A DNA stretch of 64,000 nt, taken from the NCBI RefSeq assembly GCF_006716355.1, contig NZ_VFOW01000001.1, positions 4,402,001 through 4,466,000 on the forward strand. The letters run 5' to 3'. A model generated the notes under the pieces. The model was not told where the DNA came from. It worked only from the letters and a program-made list of their open reading frames with translations, and ran no database searches. A program made the position numbers and the translations under genes. Below, in pieces: positions 31,766 to 40,594 of the stretch; the stretch's first letter is position 1; the number at the start of each line of letters is the position of its first letter. Source of the stretch: Stackebrandtia endophytica (GTDB lineage Bacteria > Actinomycetota > Actinomycetes > Mycobacteriales > Micromonosporaceae).

Positions 31766-34700
31766 GTGTTGGCGATAGTGGCAGACGACGACGAACGTGA
31801 ATTCGACGAGGAACTGCCCAACCGGGAGCGACTGATTTCCGAGGCGGCCGAATTGGCCGGCGAGGACGAGCGACTGGCCGAACTGGTAAGGCTGTATTGG
31901 CGGTTCGTCCCCGACGAGGACTTGGCGGGCCGAGCACCGGGGGATCTGTTCACAACCGTGGTGCAACACCGGGAGCTGGCGCAGCAACGGCTTCCCGGTG
32001 AACTCAAGATCTCGGTGACCACCCCCGAGGTGCGGGAGGTCAACGGAAGTAACCCCGTTCCGGCGCCGACCCGTATCGATGTCGTCACCGATGACATGCC
32101 GTTCCTGGTCGACTCGATCACCGGCGCTCTCACCGCCCGCAAGCGCGACATCAGCCTGTTGGTGCACCCGCAGGTCACGGTCCGTCGCGAAGTCATGGGA
32201 GCGCTACTGGCCGTTCCCGCCGACGTCGACTCCTCCGACAAGGGCGACGAGGGCGAGGTCGTCAACGAGAGCTGGATGCACGTCGAGATCGACCGCCTCC
32301 GTGACGACGCCGCCGCCGAAGAGATTCGCGACCATGTCGCCAGCGTCCTCACCGACGTGCGCGAATGCGTCGAGGACTGGCAGAAGATGCGCCGGGCCGC
32401 CCTGTCACTGGCCGAGGAGTTCATCACCGATGGACACCGGCTTCCGGTTCCGGACAAGGATCTCAGCGACGCCGTCGACCTGCTGCGCTGGCTGGCCGAC
32501 GACCAGTTCATCTTCCTGGGGTACCGGGAGTACCGGCTCGTCGACAGCGACGAGGGCCTGGCACTGGAGGCGGAGATCGGCACCGGTCTCGGTCTACTAC
32601 GCACCGACCAGGCGGTCCCCAAGCCGTTGTCGGCGATGAACCCCGACGCTCGGGAACGCGCGCTGGAGAAGCGACTGCTGATCGTCACGAAGGCGAACTC
32701 GCGCGCCACCGTGCACCGCAACGCCTACATGGACTACCTGGGCTTCAAGATCTTCGATGACGACGGCAACGTGGTCGGGGAACGCCGATTCCTCGGCCTG
32801 TTCACCTCGTCGGCCTACCTGTCCTCGGTGAAGGAACTGCCGGTGGTCAGCCGCAAGGTCGCCGAGGTCATGCAGCGTTCCGGTCTGCCCGCCACCAGTC
32901 ACTCGGGCAAGGATCTGATGACGATCCTGGAGACCTACCCGCGCGACGAACTGTTCCAGATCCGCACCGACGACCTCTACCGCACCGCGATGGCGGTACT
33001 GCGGTTGGCCGGTCGCCGTCGGCTGCGCCTGTTCACCCGCAAGGACACCTACGGGCGGTTCATCTCCTGCCTGGTCTACCTGCCCCGGGATCGGTTCAAC
33101 ACCGACAACCGGTTGAAGATTCAGGACATCCTGTCGAAGCGGCTCAACGGGGTCGGCGTCGACTTCGCCACCCACGTGTCCGATTCGGTGCTGGCGCGCA
33201 TCCACGTCACGGTGCGCACCGACCCGGCCGACCCGCCCGGTGAGATCGACAACGACTCGATCCAGCGGGAGCTCGCCGAGGCCACCCGTTCCTGGGACGC
33301 CGACTTCGAGAACCTGCTGGACCGCAAGGTGGGGACCGAACAGTCCAAGGAGCTGTGCGACCGTTACGTCAAGGCGTTCTCCAACACCTATAAGGACGGT
33401 CACTCGCCGTTCGAGGCGGCCAAGGACATCGCCAAACTGGAACTGGTCGACGAACCCGGTGAACTGGCCCTGCATCTGTACCGCCGCCGCAAGAGCGACA
33501 GCGACGTACGGTTCAAGGTGTTCCGGTTCGCCGAGCCCATGATGCTGTCGGCGGTGCTGCCCGTGCTGCACTCGCTGGGCGTCCAGGTCGCCGACGAACG
33601 CCCCTACGAGGTGCGGCGCGACGACGGTGTCATCTACCTCCACGACTTCGGGCTGCGCCTGTCGGACTCGACGATCCACGTTCCCAAGGTTCGCTCGATT
33701 GTGGAGAACGCCTTCTCCGCGTCGTGGCGCGGCGAGGCCGAGACCGACGAGTTCAACGAACTGGTCCTCAAAGCCGGACTGACCTGGCGACAGGTCGTCA
33801 TCCTGCGCGCCTACTCCCGCTACCTGCGGCAGGCCGGAAACGTGCACTCGCCGGCGTTCATGGCGACCACGATGGGGCTTCACCCCCAACTGGCCGGCAT
33901 GTTGGTGCGGCTGTTCGAAACCCGGTTCGACCCCGAACTGCAACTGACCTCCGAGGCCCGTAACCACGAGGCCGCCGAACTGGTCAGCGCCATCGAGGCG
34001 GAGCTGGAGAACGTCCCCAGCCTGGACGCCGACCGCATCCTGCGTGCCTTCCTCGGCATGATCCAGGCGACGCTGCGCACCTCCTACTTCCAGCGCGGCG
34101 CCAGCGGACGGCCCAAGCCGTACGTGGCGTTCAAACTCGACCCGCAGTCCATTCCGGAGCTTCCCGCGCCCCGGCCCGAGTACGAGATCTTCGTGTACTC
34201 GCCGAAGTTCGAGGGCGTGCACCTGCGGTTCGGCAAGGTCGCCCGCGGTGGCCTGCGCTGGTCGGACCGCCAGGAGGACTTCCGCACCGAGATCCTCGGC
34301 CTGGTCAAGGCTCAGGCGGTCAAGAACGCCGTCATCGTCCCGGTCGGGGCCAAGGGCGGCTTCGTACTGAAGGACCCGCCCGCCGATCGTGAAACCCTGC
34401 AGGTCGAGGGCGTCACCTGTTACAAGGCGTTCATCTCGGCGCTGCTGGACGTCACCGACAACATCGACCCGTCGGGCAAGGTCGTTCCGCCCAGCGACGT
34501 GGTGCGCCACGACGGCGACGACACCTACCTGGTGGTCGCCGCCGACAAGGGCACCGCGACCTTCTCCGACCTCGCCAACGAGATCGCCGCCAAGTACAAC
34601 TTCTGGCTGGGCGACGCGTTCGCCTCGGGTGGATCCGCCGGATACGACCACAAGAAGATGGGCATCACCGCTCGCGGTGCGTGGGAGTCGGTCAAGCGGC

Positions 34701-36667
34701 ACTTCCGGGAACTGGGTGTGGACACCCAGACCCAGGAGCACACCGCCGTCGGTATCGGCGACATGGGCGGCGACGTGTTCGGTAACGGTCTACTGTGTTC
34801 GCCGTTCACCCGGTTGGTCGCGGCGTTCAACCACATGCACATCTTCATCGACCCCGACCCGAGCACCGAGGCCGCCTACGCCGAACGTCGTCGACTGTTC
34901 AACCTGCCACGTTCCACATGGGAGGACTTCGACCCCTCGATCATCAGCGAGGGCGGCGGCGTCTTCTCCCGGTCGGCCAAATCGATCCCGCTGACACCGC
35001 AGATCCGCCAGGCACTGTCCATCGAGGATGACGTCAAGCAGTTGACGCCCAGCGCGTTGATTCAGGCGGTACTGCGCGCCGAGGTCGATCTGCTGTGGAA
35101 CGGCGGTATCGGCACCTACGTCAAGGCCGCCGCCGAAACCCACGCCGACGTGGGCGACAAGGGCAACGATGCGTTGCGGGTCAACGGTGAGGAGCTGCGC
35201 TGCACCGTCGTCGGTGAGGGCGGAAACCTCGGTTTCACCCAGCGCGGCCGTATCGAGTTCGCGAAGAAGGGCGGTCACATCTCGACCGACTTCATCGACA
35301 ACTCCGCCGGTGTCGACAGCTCCGACCACGAAGTCAACATCAAGGTCCTGCTGTCTCGCGCCATCACCGCCGGTGAACTGGCCGTGGACGCCCGCGACGA
35401 CCTGCTGGCCGAGATGACCGACGAGGTCGCCGAACTGTCGTTGCGCGACAACTACGAACAGAACTCGGCGTTGGCCAGCGCGGACGCTCAGGCGCCCAAA
35501 CTGCTGTCGGTGCACCGCCGGTTGATGAACTACCTGCAACGCACCGCCGGGTTGGACATCGAACTGGAGGCGCTCCCCAACGAGAAGGCCATCACCCACC
35601 GAACCGCCACCGGCACCGGGTTGACCGAACCCGAACTCGCGGTCCTGCTGTCGTACGTCAAACTCGGCCTGGCCGACGAGGTCCTGCAGACCTCGCTGCC
35701 CGACGAGTCCTGGACCTCGCCGGTCTTGGTCGACTACTTCCCGACGCCACTGCGCAAGCGGTTCGCCCGCCTGATGCCGGAGCACCCGCTGCGCCGCGAG
35801 ATCGTGACCACCGCGGTGGTCAACGAGGTCGTCAACCGCGGTGGAACCTCCTATGTGTTCCGAGTAGCCGAGGAGACCAGCTGCGCGGTCGCCGATGTGC
35901 TGCGGGCCTACGTCATCGTTCGCGAAGTCTTCGGGTTGCGCGACATCTGGAAGCAGATCGAGGGACTGGACAACAAGGTCCCCGCGGAGGCGCAGACCGC
36001 CGCGATGCTGGTGGTTCGGCGACTGCTGGACCGCGGTGCCCGGTGGCTGGTGCAGAACCGCAGCGTCCCGTTGGACGTCCCCGGTGAGATCGAGCGGTTG
36101 CAGTCGGGCGTCACGACGCTGCTGCCGCGCATCACCGAGCTGCTGCGGGGAACCGAGCGCGACGGCATGAACGAGTACGGCGAACGCCTGGTCTCCAAGG
36201 GAGTCCCGCAGGACCTGGCCGACCGGGTCGTGGGCCTCATGTACGGCTTCGGACTGGTCGACGTGGTCGACATCGCCGACACCGTCGGAGAGGATCTGGA
36301 AACCGTCGCCGACGTCTACTTCACCGTTACTGCGCGGTTCCGCGCCGACGACGTGCTGAACAAGATCTCGGCACTGTCGCGACTGGACCGTTGGCAGACG
36401 CTGGCGCGCATGGCGTTGCGGTACGACCTGTACGCGGCGGTTGCGGCGTTGACCTCCCAGGTCATGCAGTCCACGGCCGATGATCTGTCCCCGGTGGACC
36501 GGCTCGACCAGTGGGAGAGCGACAACGCGGCGACGCTGAACCGCGTCACCGGCGCGATGGAGGAGTTCGCCGCCTCCGACGCCGACCTGGCGGCGTTGTC
36601 GGTGCTGCTGCGGCAGATCCGCACCCTGGCTCAGGCTTCGGCCTCCCGAGGTGCGCGCTCGGCCTGA
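31766..36667 (+). CDS. Large NAD-specific glutamate dehydrogenase (180 kDa class)
   Basis: The likely start is GTG 31766 (GGGAG 11 nt upstream), giving 1633 residues. The length and order fit the L_180 GDH class: a long N-terminal regulatory region with ACT-like folds (RIDVVTDDMPFLVDSITGAL at residues 88-107 is characteristic), the central catalytic domain with the glutamate site VPVGAKGGFVLKDPP and GLRWSDRQEDFRTEI, the NAD-binding GIGDMGGDVFGNG, and a C-terminal helical region. It deaminates glutamate to 2-oxoglutarate with NAD. Such enzymes in Streptomyces and mycobacteria are allosteric and, in mycobacteria, inhibited by GarA. Stand-alone gene ending in a long hairpin. Confidence 0.95.
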   Translation: MLAIVADDDEREFDEELPNRERLISEAAELAGEDERLAELVRLYWRFVPDEDLAGRAPGDLFTTVVQHRELAQQRLPGELKISVTTPEVREVNGSNPVPAPTRIDVVTDDMPFLVDSITGALTARKRDISLLVHPQVTVRREVMGALLAVPADVDSSDKGDEGEVVNESWMHVEIDRLRDDAAAEEIRDHVASVLTDVRECVEDWQKMRRAALSLAEEFITDGHRLPVPDKDLSDAVDLLRWLADDQFIFLGYREYRLVDSDEGLALEAEIGTGLGLLRTDQAVPKPLSAMNPDARERALEKRLLIVTKANSRATVHRNAYMDYLGFKIFDDDGNVVGERRFLGLFTSSAYLSSVKELPVVSRKVAEVMQRSGLPATSHSGKDLMTILETYPRDELFQIRTDDLYRTAMAVLRLAGRRRLRLFTRKDTYGRFISCLVYLPRDRFNTDNRLKIQDILSKRLNGVGVDFATHVSDSVLARIHVTVRTDPADPPGEIDNDSIQRELAEATRSWDADFENLLDRKVGTEQSKELCDRYVKAFSNTYKDGHSPFEAAKDIAKLELVDEPGELALHLYRRRKSDSDVRFKVFRFAEPMMLSAVLPVLHSLGVQVADERPYEVRRDDGVIYLHDFGLRLSDSTIHVPKVRSIVENAFSASWRGEAETDEFNELVLKAGLTWRQVVILRAYSRYLRQAGNVHSPAFMATTMGLHPQLAGMLVRLFETRFDPELQLTSEARNHEAAELVSAIEAELENVPSLDADRILRAFLGMIQATLRTSYFQRGASGRPKPYVAFKLDPQSIPELPAPRPEYEIFVYSPKFEGVHLRFGKVARGGLRWSDRQEDFRTEILGLVKAQAVKNAVIVPVGAKGGFVLKDPPADRETLQVEGVTCYKAFISALLDVTDNIDPSGKVVPPSDVVRHDGDDTYLVVAADKGTATFSDLANEIAAKYNFWLGDAFASGGSAGYDHKKMGITARGAWESVKRHFRELGVDTQTQEHTAVGIGDMGGDVFGNGLLCSPFTRLVAAFNHMHIFIDPDPSTEAAYAERRRLFNLPRSTWEDFDPSIISEGGGVFSRSAKSIPLTPQIRQALSIEDDVKQLTPSALIQAVLRAEVDLLWNGGIGTYVKAAAETHADVGDKGNDALRVNGEELRCTVVGEGGNLGFTQRGRIEFAKKGGHISTDFIDNSAGVDSSDHEVNIKVLLSRAITAGELAVDARDDLLAEMTDEVAELSLRDNYEQNSALASADAQAPKLLSVHRRLMNYLQRTAGLDIELEALPNEKAITHRTATGTGLTEPELAVLLSYVKLGLADEVLQTSLPDESWTSPVLVDYFPTPLRKRFARLMPEHPLRREIVTTAVVNEVVNRGGTSYVFRVAEETSCAVADVLRAYVIVREVFGLRDIWKQIEGLDNKVPAEAQTAAMLVVRRLLDRGARWLVQNRSVPLDVPGEIERLQSGVTTLLPRITELLRGTERDGMNEYGERLVSKGVPQDLADRVVGLMYGFGLVDVVDIADTVGEDLETVADVYFTVTARFRADDVLNKISALSRLDRWQTLARMALRYDLYAAVAALTSQVMQSTADDLSPVDRLDQWESDNAATLNRVTGAMEEFAASDADLAALSVLLRQIRTLAQASASRGARSA

Positions 36668-36684
36668 TCATCTGAACCCGATAT

Positions 36685-36716
36685 CGAGGCGTGGACGGAC
36701 ATCCGTCCACGCCTCG
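36685..36716 (+). terminator. Long-stem terminator after glutamate dehydrogenase
   Basis: CGAGGCGTGGACGGA (36685-36699) and TCCGTCCACGCCTCG (36702-36716) are perfect 15-bp arms 18 nt after the stop; no U-tract. Confidence 0.75.
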
Positions 36717-36758
36717 GTCGTTCACGGGTGTGACCGAACGGCGGCTCTCCGCTGCAAA

Positions 36759-36786
36759 GATCATAAATTATGCATATTTCATGATC
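36759..36786. promoter_or_regulatory. 28-bp AT-rich palindrome upstream of the amidase
   Basis: Arms GATCAT (36759-36764) and ATGATC (36781-36786) flank a near-symmetric ATGCAT core; 12 of 14 base pairs match. It lies about 114 nt before the amidase start in the only AT-rich stretch of the gap, so it is probably the operator of an unidentified dimeric regulator. Confidence 0.5.
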
Positions 36787-36899
36787 CTTGGTCTTGGCCC
36801 GATCTCGGCGGTCGTGGTACGAACACTATCCGGCCGCGCAGGTCGCTCGGCTCGGACGGAACCATCACCCATGACCCCCACACTGGGAGACACAGCCTT

Positions 36900-37994
36900 A
36901 TGTCCTCAAGCCCTCGGATATCCCGGCGAACCGCCATCCGTGGCGCGGTTCTGGTCGGAGTCGGCGCGGCCGCCGCCGGCGGTACCGTGTTGACGTCCAA
37001 TCTGGCTCACGCCGACGCGGCTCGACCCACGATCGCCAGTTGCGCCGAATGGGGTGCCCGTTCCCCTCGCGGTCTCACACAGCTGACGAACAATCCGAAC
37101 AAGATCGTCATCCACCACACCGCGACCTCGAACTCCGCGGGGACGACCAAACAGGATGCCTACAACCTGGCCTACCAGATTCAGGGCTGGCACATGAACC
37201 CGCCGAACAACTGGGCGGACTCGGGACAGCATTTCACGATCAGCCGTGGCGGATACGTCATGGAGGGACGCCACACCAGCCTTCAGCATCTCGACGACGG
37301 GCGGGGCATGGTTCAGGGCGCCCACGCGCCCGGCGCCAACTCCAACGGCATCGGCATCGAGAACGAGGGCCTGTTCACCTCCGCGCTTCCGCCCGAGGCA
37401 CTGTGGAACAGCCTGGTCGACTTCTGCGCCTACATCTGCTCGCAGTACAACATTCCGGCCACCGAGATCTTCGGGCACCGGGACTACGTGGCCACGGCGT
37501 GCCCCGGCGACGCCCTGTACGCGAAGCTTCCCCAGTTGCGCACCGAGGTCAAGGCCAAACTGGACGGTGGCGGCGGTGACCCGCCGGACTTCTCAGTCAT
37601 CGTGGACAACACGGCCGGAGACTTCGGCGCGAGCGAATCGTGGGGAACCTCGACGTACTCCAGCCAGAAACACGGCTCGGACTACCGGTTCGCCCAGCCC
37701 GAGGCGGTGTCGGACGCGGCGTACTTCCGCGCCAACATTCCGGCCGCCGGTAACTACAAGATCGAGACCTGGTACCCGGCCGACCCCGGATACAACGCCG
37801 CGACGCCGTTCATCATCTACACGGCCAACGGAAACCAGACCGTCAAGGTGGACCAGCGCACCGGTGGCGGCAAGTGGGTGTCGTTGGGAACCCACGCACT
37901 CACCGCTGGAAACAAGAGTGTCGTCGCGGTGAGCCGTTGGGCCGGTGGCAGCGGTTACGTCGTCGCCGACGCCATTCGGGTGACCTCCGCCTGA
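36900..37994 (+). CDS. Tat-exported N-acetylmuramoyl-L-alanine amidase with golvesin-like C-terminal domain
   Basis: From ATG 36900, 364 residues. A twin-arginine signal (ISRRTAIRG, then Ala/Gly/Val-rich to about residue 40) is followed by an Amidase_2/PGRP domain paralogous to the one at 1.3 kb: IVIHHTA, ADSGQHFTISRGGYVMEGRH and FGHRDYVATACPGD give the zinc His, His and Cys. After a GGGGDPP linker (residues 223-228) comes a 130-residue beta-sandwich resembling golvesin/xanthan-lyase C-terminal domains (DNTAGDFGASESWGTST, then WYPADPGYN and GSGYVVADAIRV), likely for glycan binding. Probable function is wall turnover or lysis of other cells. Confidence 0.9.
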   Translation: MSSSPRISRRTAIRGAVLVGVGAAAAGGTVLTSNLAHADAARPTIASCAEWGARSPRGLTQLTNNPNKIVIHHTATSNSAGTTKQDAYNLAYQIQGWHMNPPNNWADSGQHFTISRGGYVMEGRHTSLQHLDDGRGMVQGAHAPGANSNGIGIENEGLFTSALPPEALWNSLVDFCAYICSQYNIPATEIFGHRDYVATACPGDALYAKLPQLRTEVKAKLDGGGGDPPDFSVIVDNTAGDFGASESWGTSTYSSQKHGSDYRFAQPEAVSDAAYFRANIPAAGNYKIETWYPADPGYNAATPFIIYTANGNQTVKVDQRTGGGKWVSLGTHALTAGNKSVVAVSRWAGGSGYVVADAIRVTSA

Positions 37995-38005
37995 CACGGC
38001 CGATC

Positions 38006-38049
38006 CCGGTCTTCTGTCCGTCGCGGTGTCGCGACCGGCAGAAGACCGG
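38006..38049. terminator. Bidirectional hairpin between amidase and GAP1 gene
   Basis: CCGGTCTTCTG (38006-38016) pairs with CAGAAGACCGG (38039-38049), enclosing an inner GTCGCG-GTGT-CGCGAC hairpin. The two genes converge on it. Confidence 0.7.
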
Positions 38050-38050
38050 A

Positions 38051-40453
38051 TCAACCGCCCAACAGTGGCTTCAGTATGCGCTGTACCAGCGGAGTGCCGG
38101 CCTCGACACGCAGCCGGTCGATGTAGTCGCAGAACTCCTGATGCAACGCCTCGTCGAGGTCGGCGACCACCTGGGTCGCCCGCTCGGTCAGCGGTTCGCC
38201 CTCCTCCAGGAGGATGCCGTGCAGGATCGCCTCAAGCCGCCGAATCCGGGCGCCACCGGCCAACTGGCGGGTGATCACGATGTAGGCCGAATACAGGTCT
38301 CGCGCCGAGGTGGGTTCGTCGAGACGACTCAGCAGCGACAGCGCGTAGCGGTCCTGCCCGGCATGACTGCACCGGTGCAACAGTGACAGGATCGCGTGCA
38401 ACAACCGGGTGTGGGACAGCGCGTCGATCACCGTCGACTCATGCAGCCGCAGCAGTTGCGGAGTCTCGACCAGATAGTCCGTCAACGCCAGCAGATCCTC
38501 TTCGGAATCGGGCTGCTCGGCAAGCTCGCGCAGGGTGGCGTCATGAGCCACCAGTATGGATACGTCGGCGTCGTCGAACAGCTCGTTGCGAATCAGGTCG
38601 GCGGCGATGTTCAACCACACCGGTTGCAGCCGGGCATCCGGGTTGAGCAGCTCCTCCCGCAGCGGCGCGAACAACTGTTGATCGACCCGGGTGCCCGGTT
38701 CCAGTTGGTCGGCCAGCAACCTCCACTCGGCGGCGCCGGGGGAGCACCGCCGCCACAGGACCTTCACCGCCCACTCCACATCGGTGGGTTTGACGGCCCG
38801 CAACTGCCGAGCCGCCAGATCGACCCGGTCGTCCTCATCGGAGGTGGCCATCATGGTCGTCAAACAAGCACAGTAGAGCGCGTCGTCGAAGTCGGGCCCC
38901 TCGAACCACAGCCAGGCCCGGTCACTCCACGCCCGTCCGATCCGATCCGCGTCGGCGTAGTCGGCCTCGCACTTGTGGCGCAGCACCGCCCGCAGCCGGT
39001 CACGCAGCGCCTCACCACCGGGGCCGGTACCGGGGTCGGGTGACAGGTGCGGATTCTCCGCCCACCACGCGATGAACCGGGTCACCGCCGCCGGATCCCA
39101 CTCCGGCCGGTCGACCTGAAACCGGTCGGCCAGGCGCAGCACCAGATGGAACCGGTCGGGATGGACGGTGTTGAGGGCGTCGGTCAGCAGCGTGACCGCT
39201 TGATCCCGGTGCTCGTCCCGCCACTGGTCGTCGGGCAACCGGTCCAGCCGGTCGGGCCGGTAGATCCCGACCTCGGTCACGTCACGTCGTTCGCTCTCCA
39301 ACAGCGCCAGGCGAATCCGGGCACCGTGACCGTCGAGGCGTCCCATGGTCGCCAGATCGTCCAACGCGACCAACAGGTCGTAGGGCGGATCGGGATAGTC
39401 CAGCAACATGCCCAACAGGCCCGGGCTGCGTTGAACATACTGTTCGAGGGTGCTGCACACCAACCAGTTGGCGACCTTCCCGGCGTCGCGTCGCTGTGGG
39501 ATGGTGTCGAAATAGCAGGCGCGGGCCAGCGACATCGCGGGACTGGCCGGCAGTCCGGATGCGGCGGCGAACTCCACCGCGTCGCCGAACCGATCGAGGT
39601 CGGCGGTGAGAAACAGGTCGACCCAGTCCTGCGACGCCGGATCCAGATGCACCAGGCTGTGCACCCGCGCGGTCACGTCGAACACGTGGGCACCATGCGG
39701 ATACTCCGGCGACACCCCGTCGGGAACCTGGTCGGGACGAACCCCGACGATCCGGTGTGGACTGTAATCGAACGGGTCGGAGGAGAACACCGTGAAACCG
39801 GTTCGAAGTGCCTGCCACCGGGGGAGCAGCAGCGTCACCGCACTGATCCAGGTGAGAATCTCACCCGGATCGTCTCCGATGAGGATGATCCGGCGCTGAT
39901 CGTCCCTGTCGGACAGTATCGAATGGAGCGCCACCAGCCACTCGGTGCGGTACTCCTGCGCACCGATGTATTCCCGGACCGTCTCCGTCGAGACACCGGG
40001 GGTCCAACCCGCCTCGACCGGCTCGGCGGGACCCGGCGGTATCGGTTCGGTGAGCCACAGGTCGGCGTTCCACAGCTGTGCCGGTCGCCAGGGGCCGTAG
40101 GCGGCGTCATCGGTCGTGACGACGGCATGGGTCAGATGGTTTCGATCCGGTTCGACGAACTCGGGAACCGACGGCTCCCGCTCCGTCGATTCGGTCAACG
40201 GCGTTCCCGACGCGGTGGCGAACCAGCCGTCGGCGTGAATATGGGCCAGCGAGGTCGCCGGGGAGTCGGACCAGGTCGCCGTGTCGTGCAACAGGTGCTC
40301 GGCCACCACCGCGCGGGCCGACGTCCCGGCCGCCGCCGAGGCGGCCTGAAAACCGAAACCCGCCTCACCGGTCAGACTCTCACCCGGGCGGCAGTGGGTG
40401 TACAGCAGACAGTCCAGTTCGCCTGTCGTGGCGACGACTACCGAATCGACCAT
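38051..40453 (-). CDS. GTPase-associated protein 1 (GAP1) family protein, solitary
   Basis: I take ATG 40453, which places the family start LDCLLYTHCRPGESLTGEAG near residue 12; an upstream ATG at 40519 is possible and neither has a strong ribosome site. The 800-residue protein begins with this GAP1 N-terminal domain (LYTHC, GFGFQAAS), then a middle domain with NADLWLTEPIPPGPAEPVEAGW, and a long helical C-terminal part with TPR-like character (LLHRCSHAGQDRYALSLLSRL). GAP1 proteins have been described beside small GTPases and effector modules thought to act in conflict signalling. Here no GTPase, kinase or effector gene adjoins it. Role unknown. Confidence 0.75.
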   Translation of the reverse strand: MVDSVVVATTGELDCLLYTHCRPGESLTGEAGFGFQAASAAAGTSARAVVAEHLLHDTATWSDSPATSLAHIHADGWFATASGTPLTESTEREPSVPEFVEPDRNHLTHAVVTTDDAAYGPWRPAQLWNADLWLTEPIPPGPAEPVEAGWTPGVSTETVREYIGAQEYRTEWLVALHSILSDRDDQRRIILIGDDPGEILTWISAVTLLLPRWQALRTGFTVFSSDPFDYSPHRIVGVRPDQVPDGVSPEYPHGAHVFDVTARVHSLVHLDPASQDWVDLFLTADLDRFGDAVEFAAASGLPASPAMSLARACYFDTIPQRRDAGKVANWLVCSTLEQYVQRSPGLLGMLLDYPDPPYDLLVALDDLATMGRLDGHGARIRLALLESERRDVTEVGIYRPDRLDRLPDDQWRDEHRDQAVTLLTDALNTVHPDRFHLVLRLADRFQVDRPEWDPAAVTRFIAWWAENPHLSPDPGTGPGGEALRDRLRAVLRHKCEADYADADRIGRAWSDRAWLWFEGPDFDDALYCACLTTMMATSDEDDRVDLAARQLRAVKPTDVEWAVKVLWRRCSPGAAEWRLLADQLEPGTRVDQQLFAPLREELLNPDARLQPVWLNIAADLIRNELFDDADVSILVAHDATLRELAEQPDSEEDLLALTDYLVETPQLLRLHESTVIDALSHTRLLHAILSLLHRCSHAGQDRYALSLLSRLDEPTSARDLYSAYIVITRQLAGGARIRRLEAILHGILLEEGEPLTERATQVVADLDEALHQEFCDYIDRLRVEAGTPLVQRILKPLLGG

Positions 40454-40594
40454 GGGACACCGATGTGGACAGCGAGATCGTGCGGGGGCATATCGGCATC
40501 GTAACGCCGATTCCCGCATCGGTGTGATCCGGGAACCGGCGTCATCGAATCCTCAATGGTGACCGGCGATTCGAGCGATCCTCTAAACCGGACA

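Noticed and set aside
32597-34741. 714-codon open frame antisense to glutamate dehydrogenase
   Set aside because: High-GC codon bias opens frames opposite real genes; its translation is Val/Gly/Arg/Gln-rich with no domain, while the plus strand encodes a full known enzyme.
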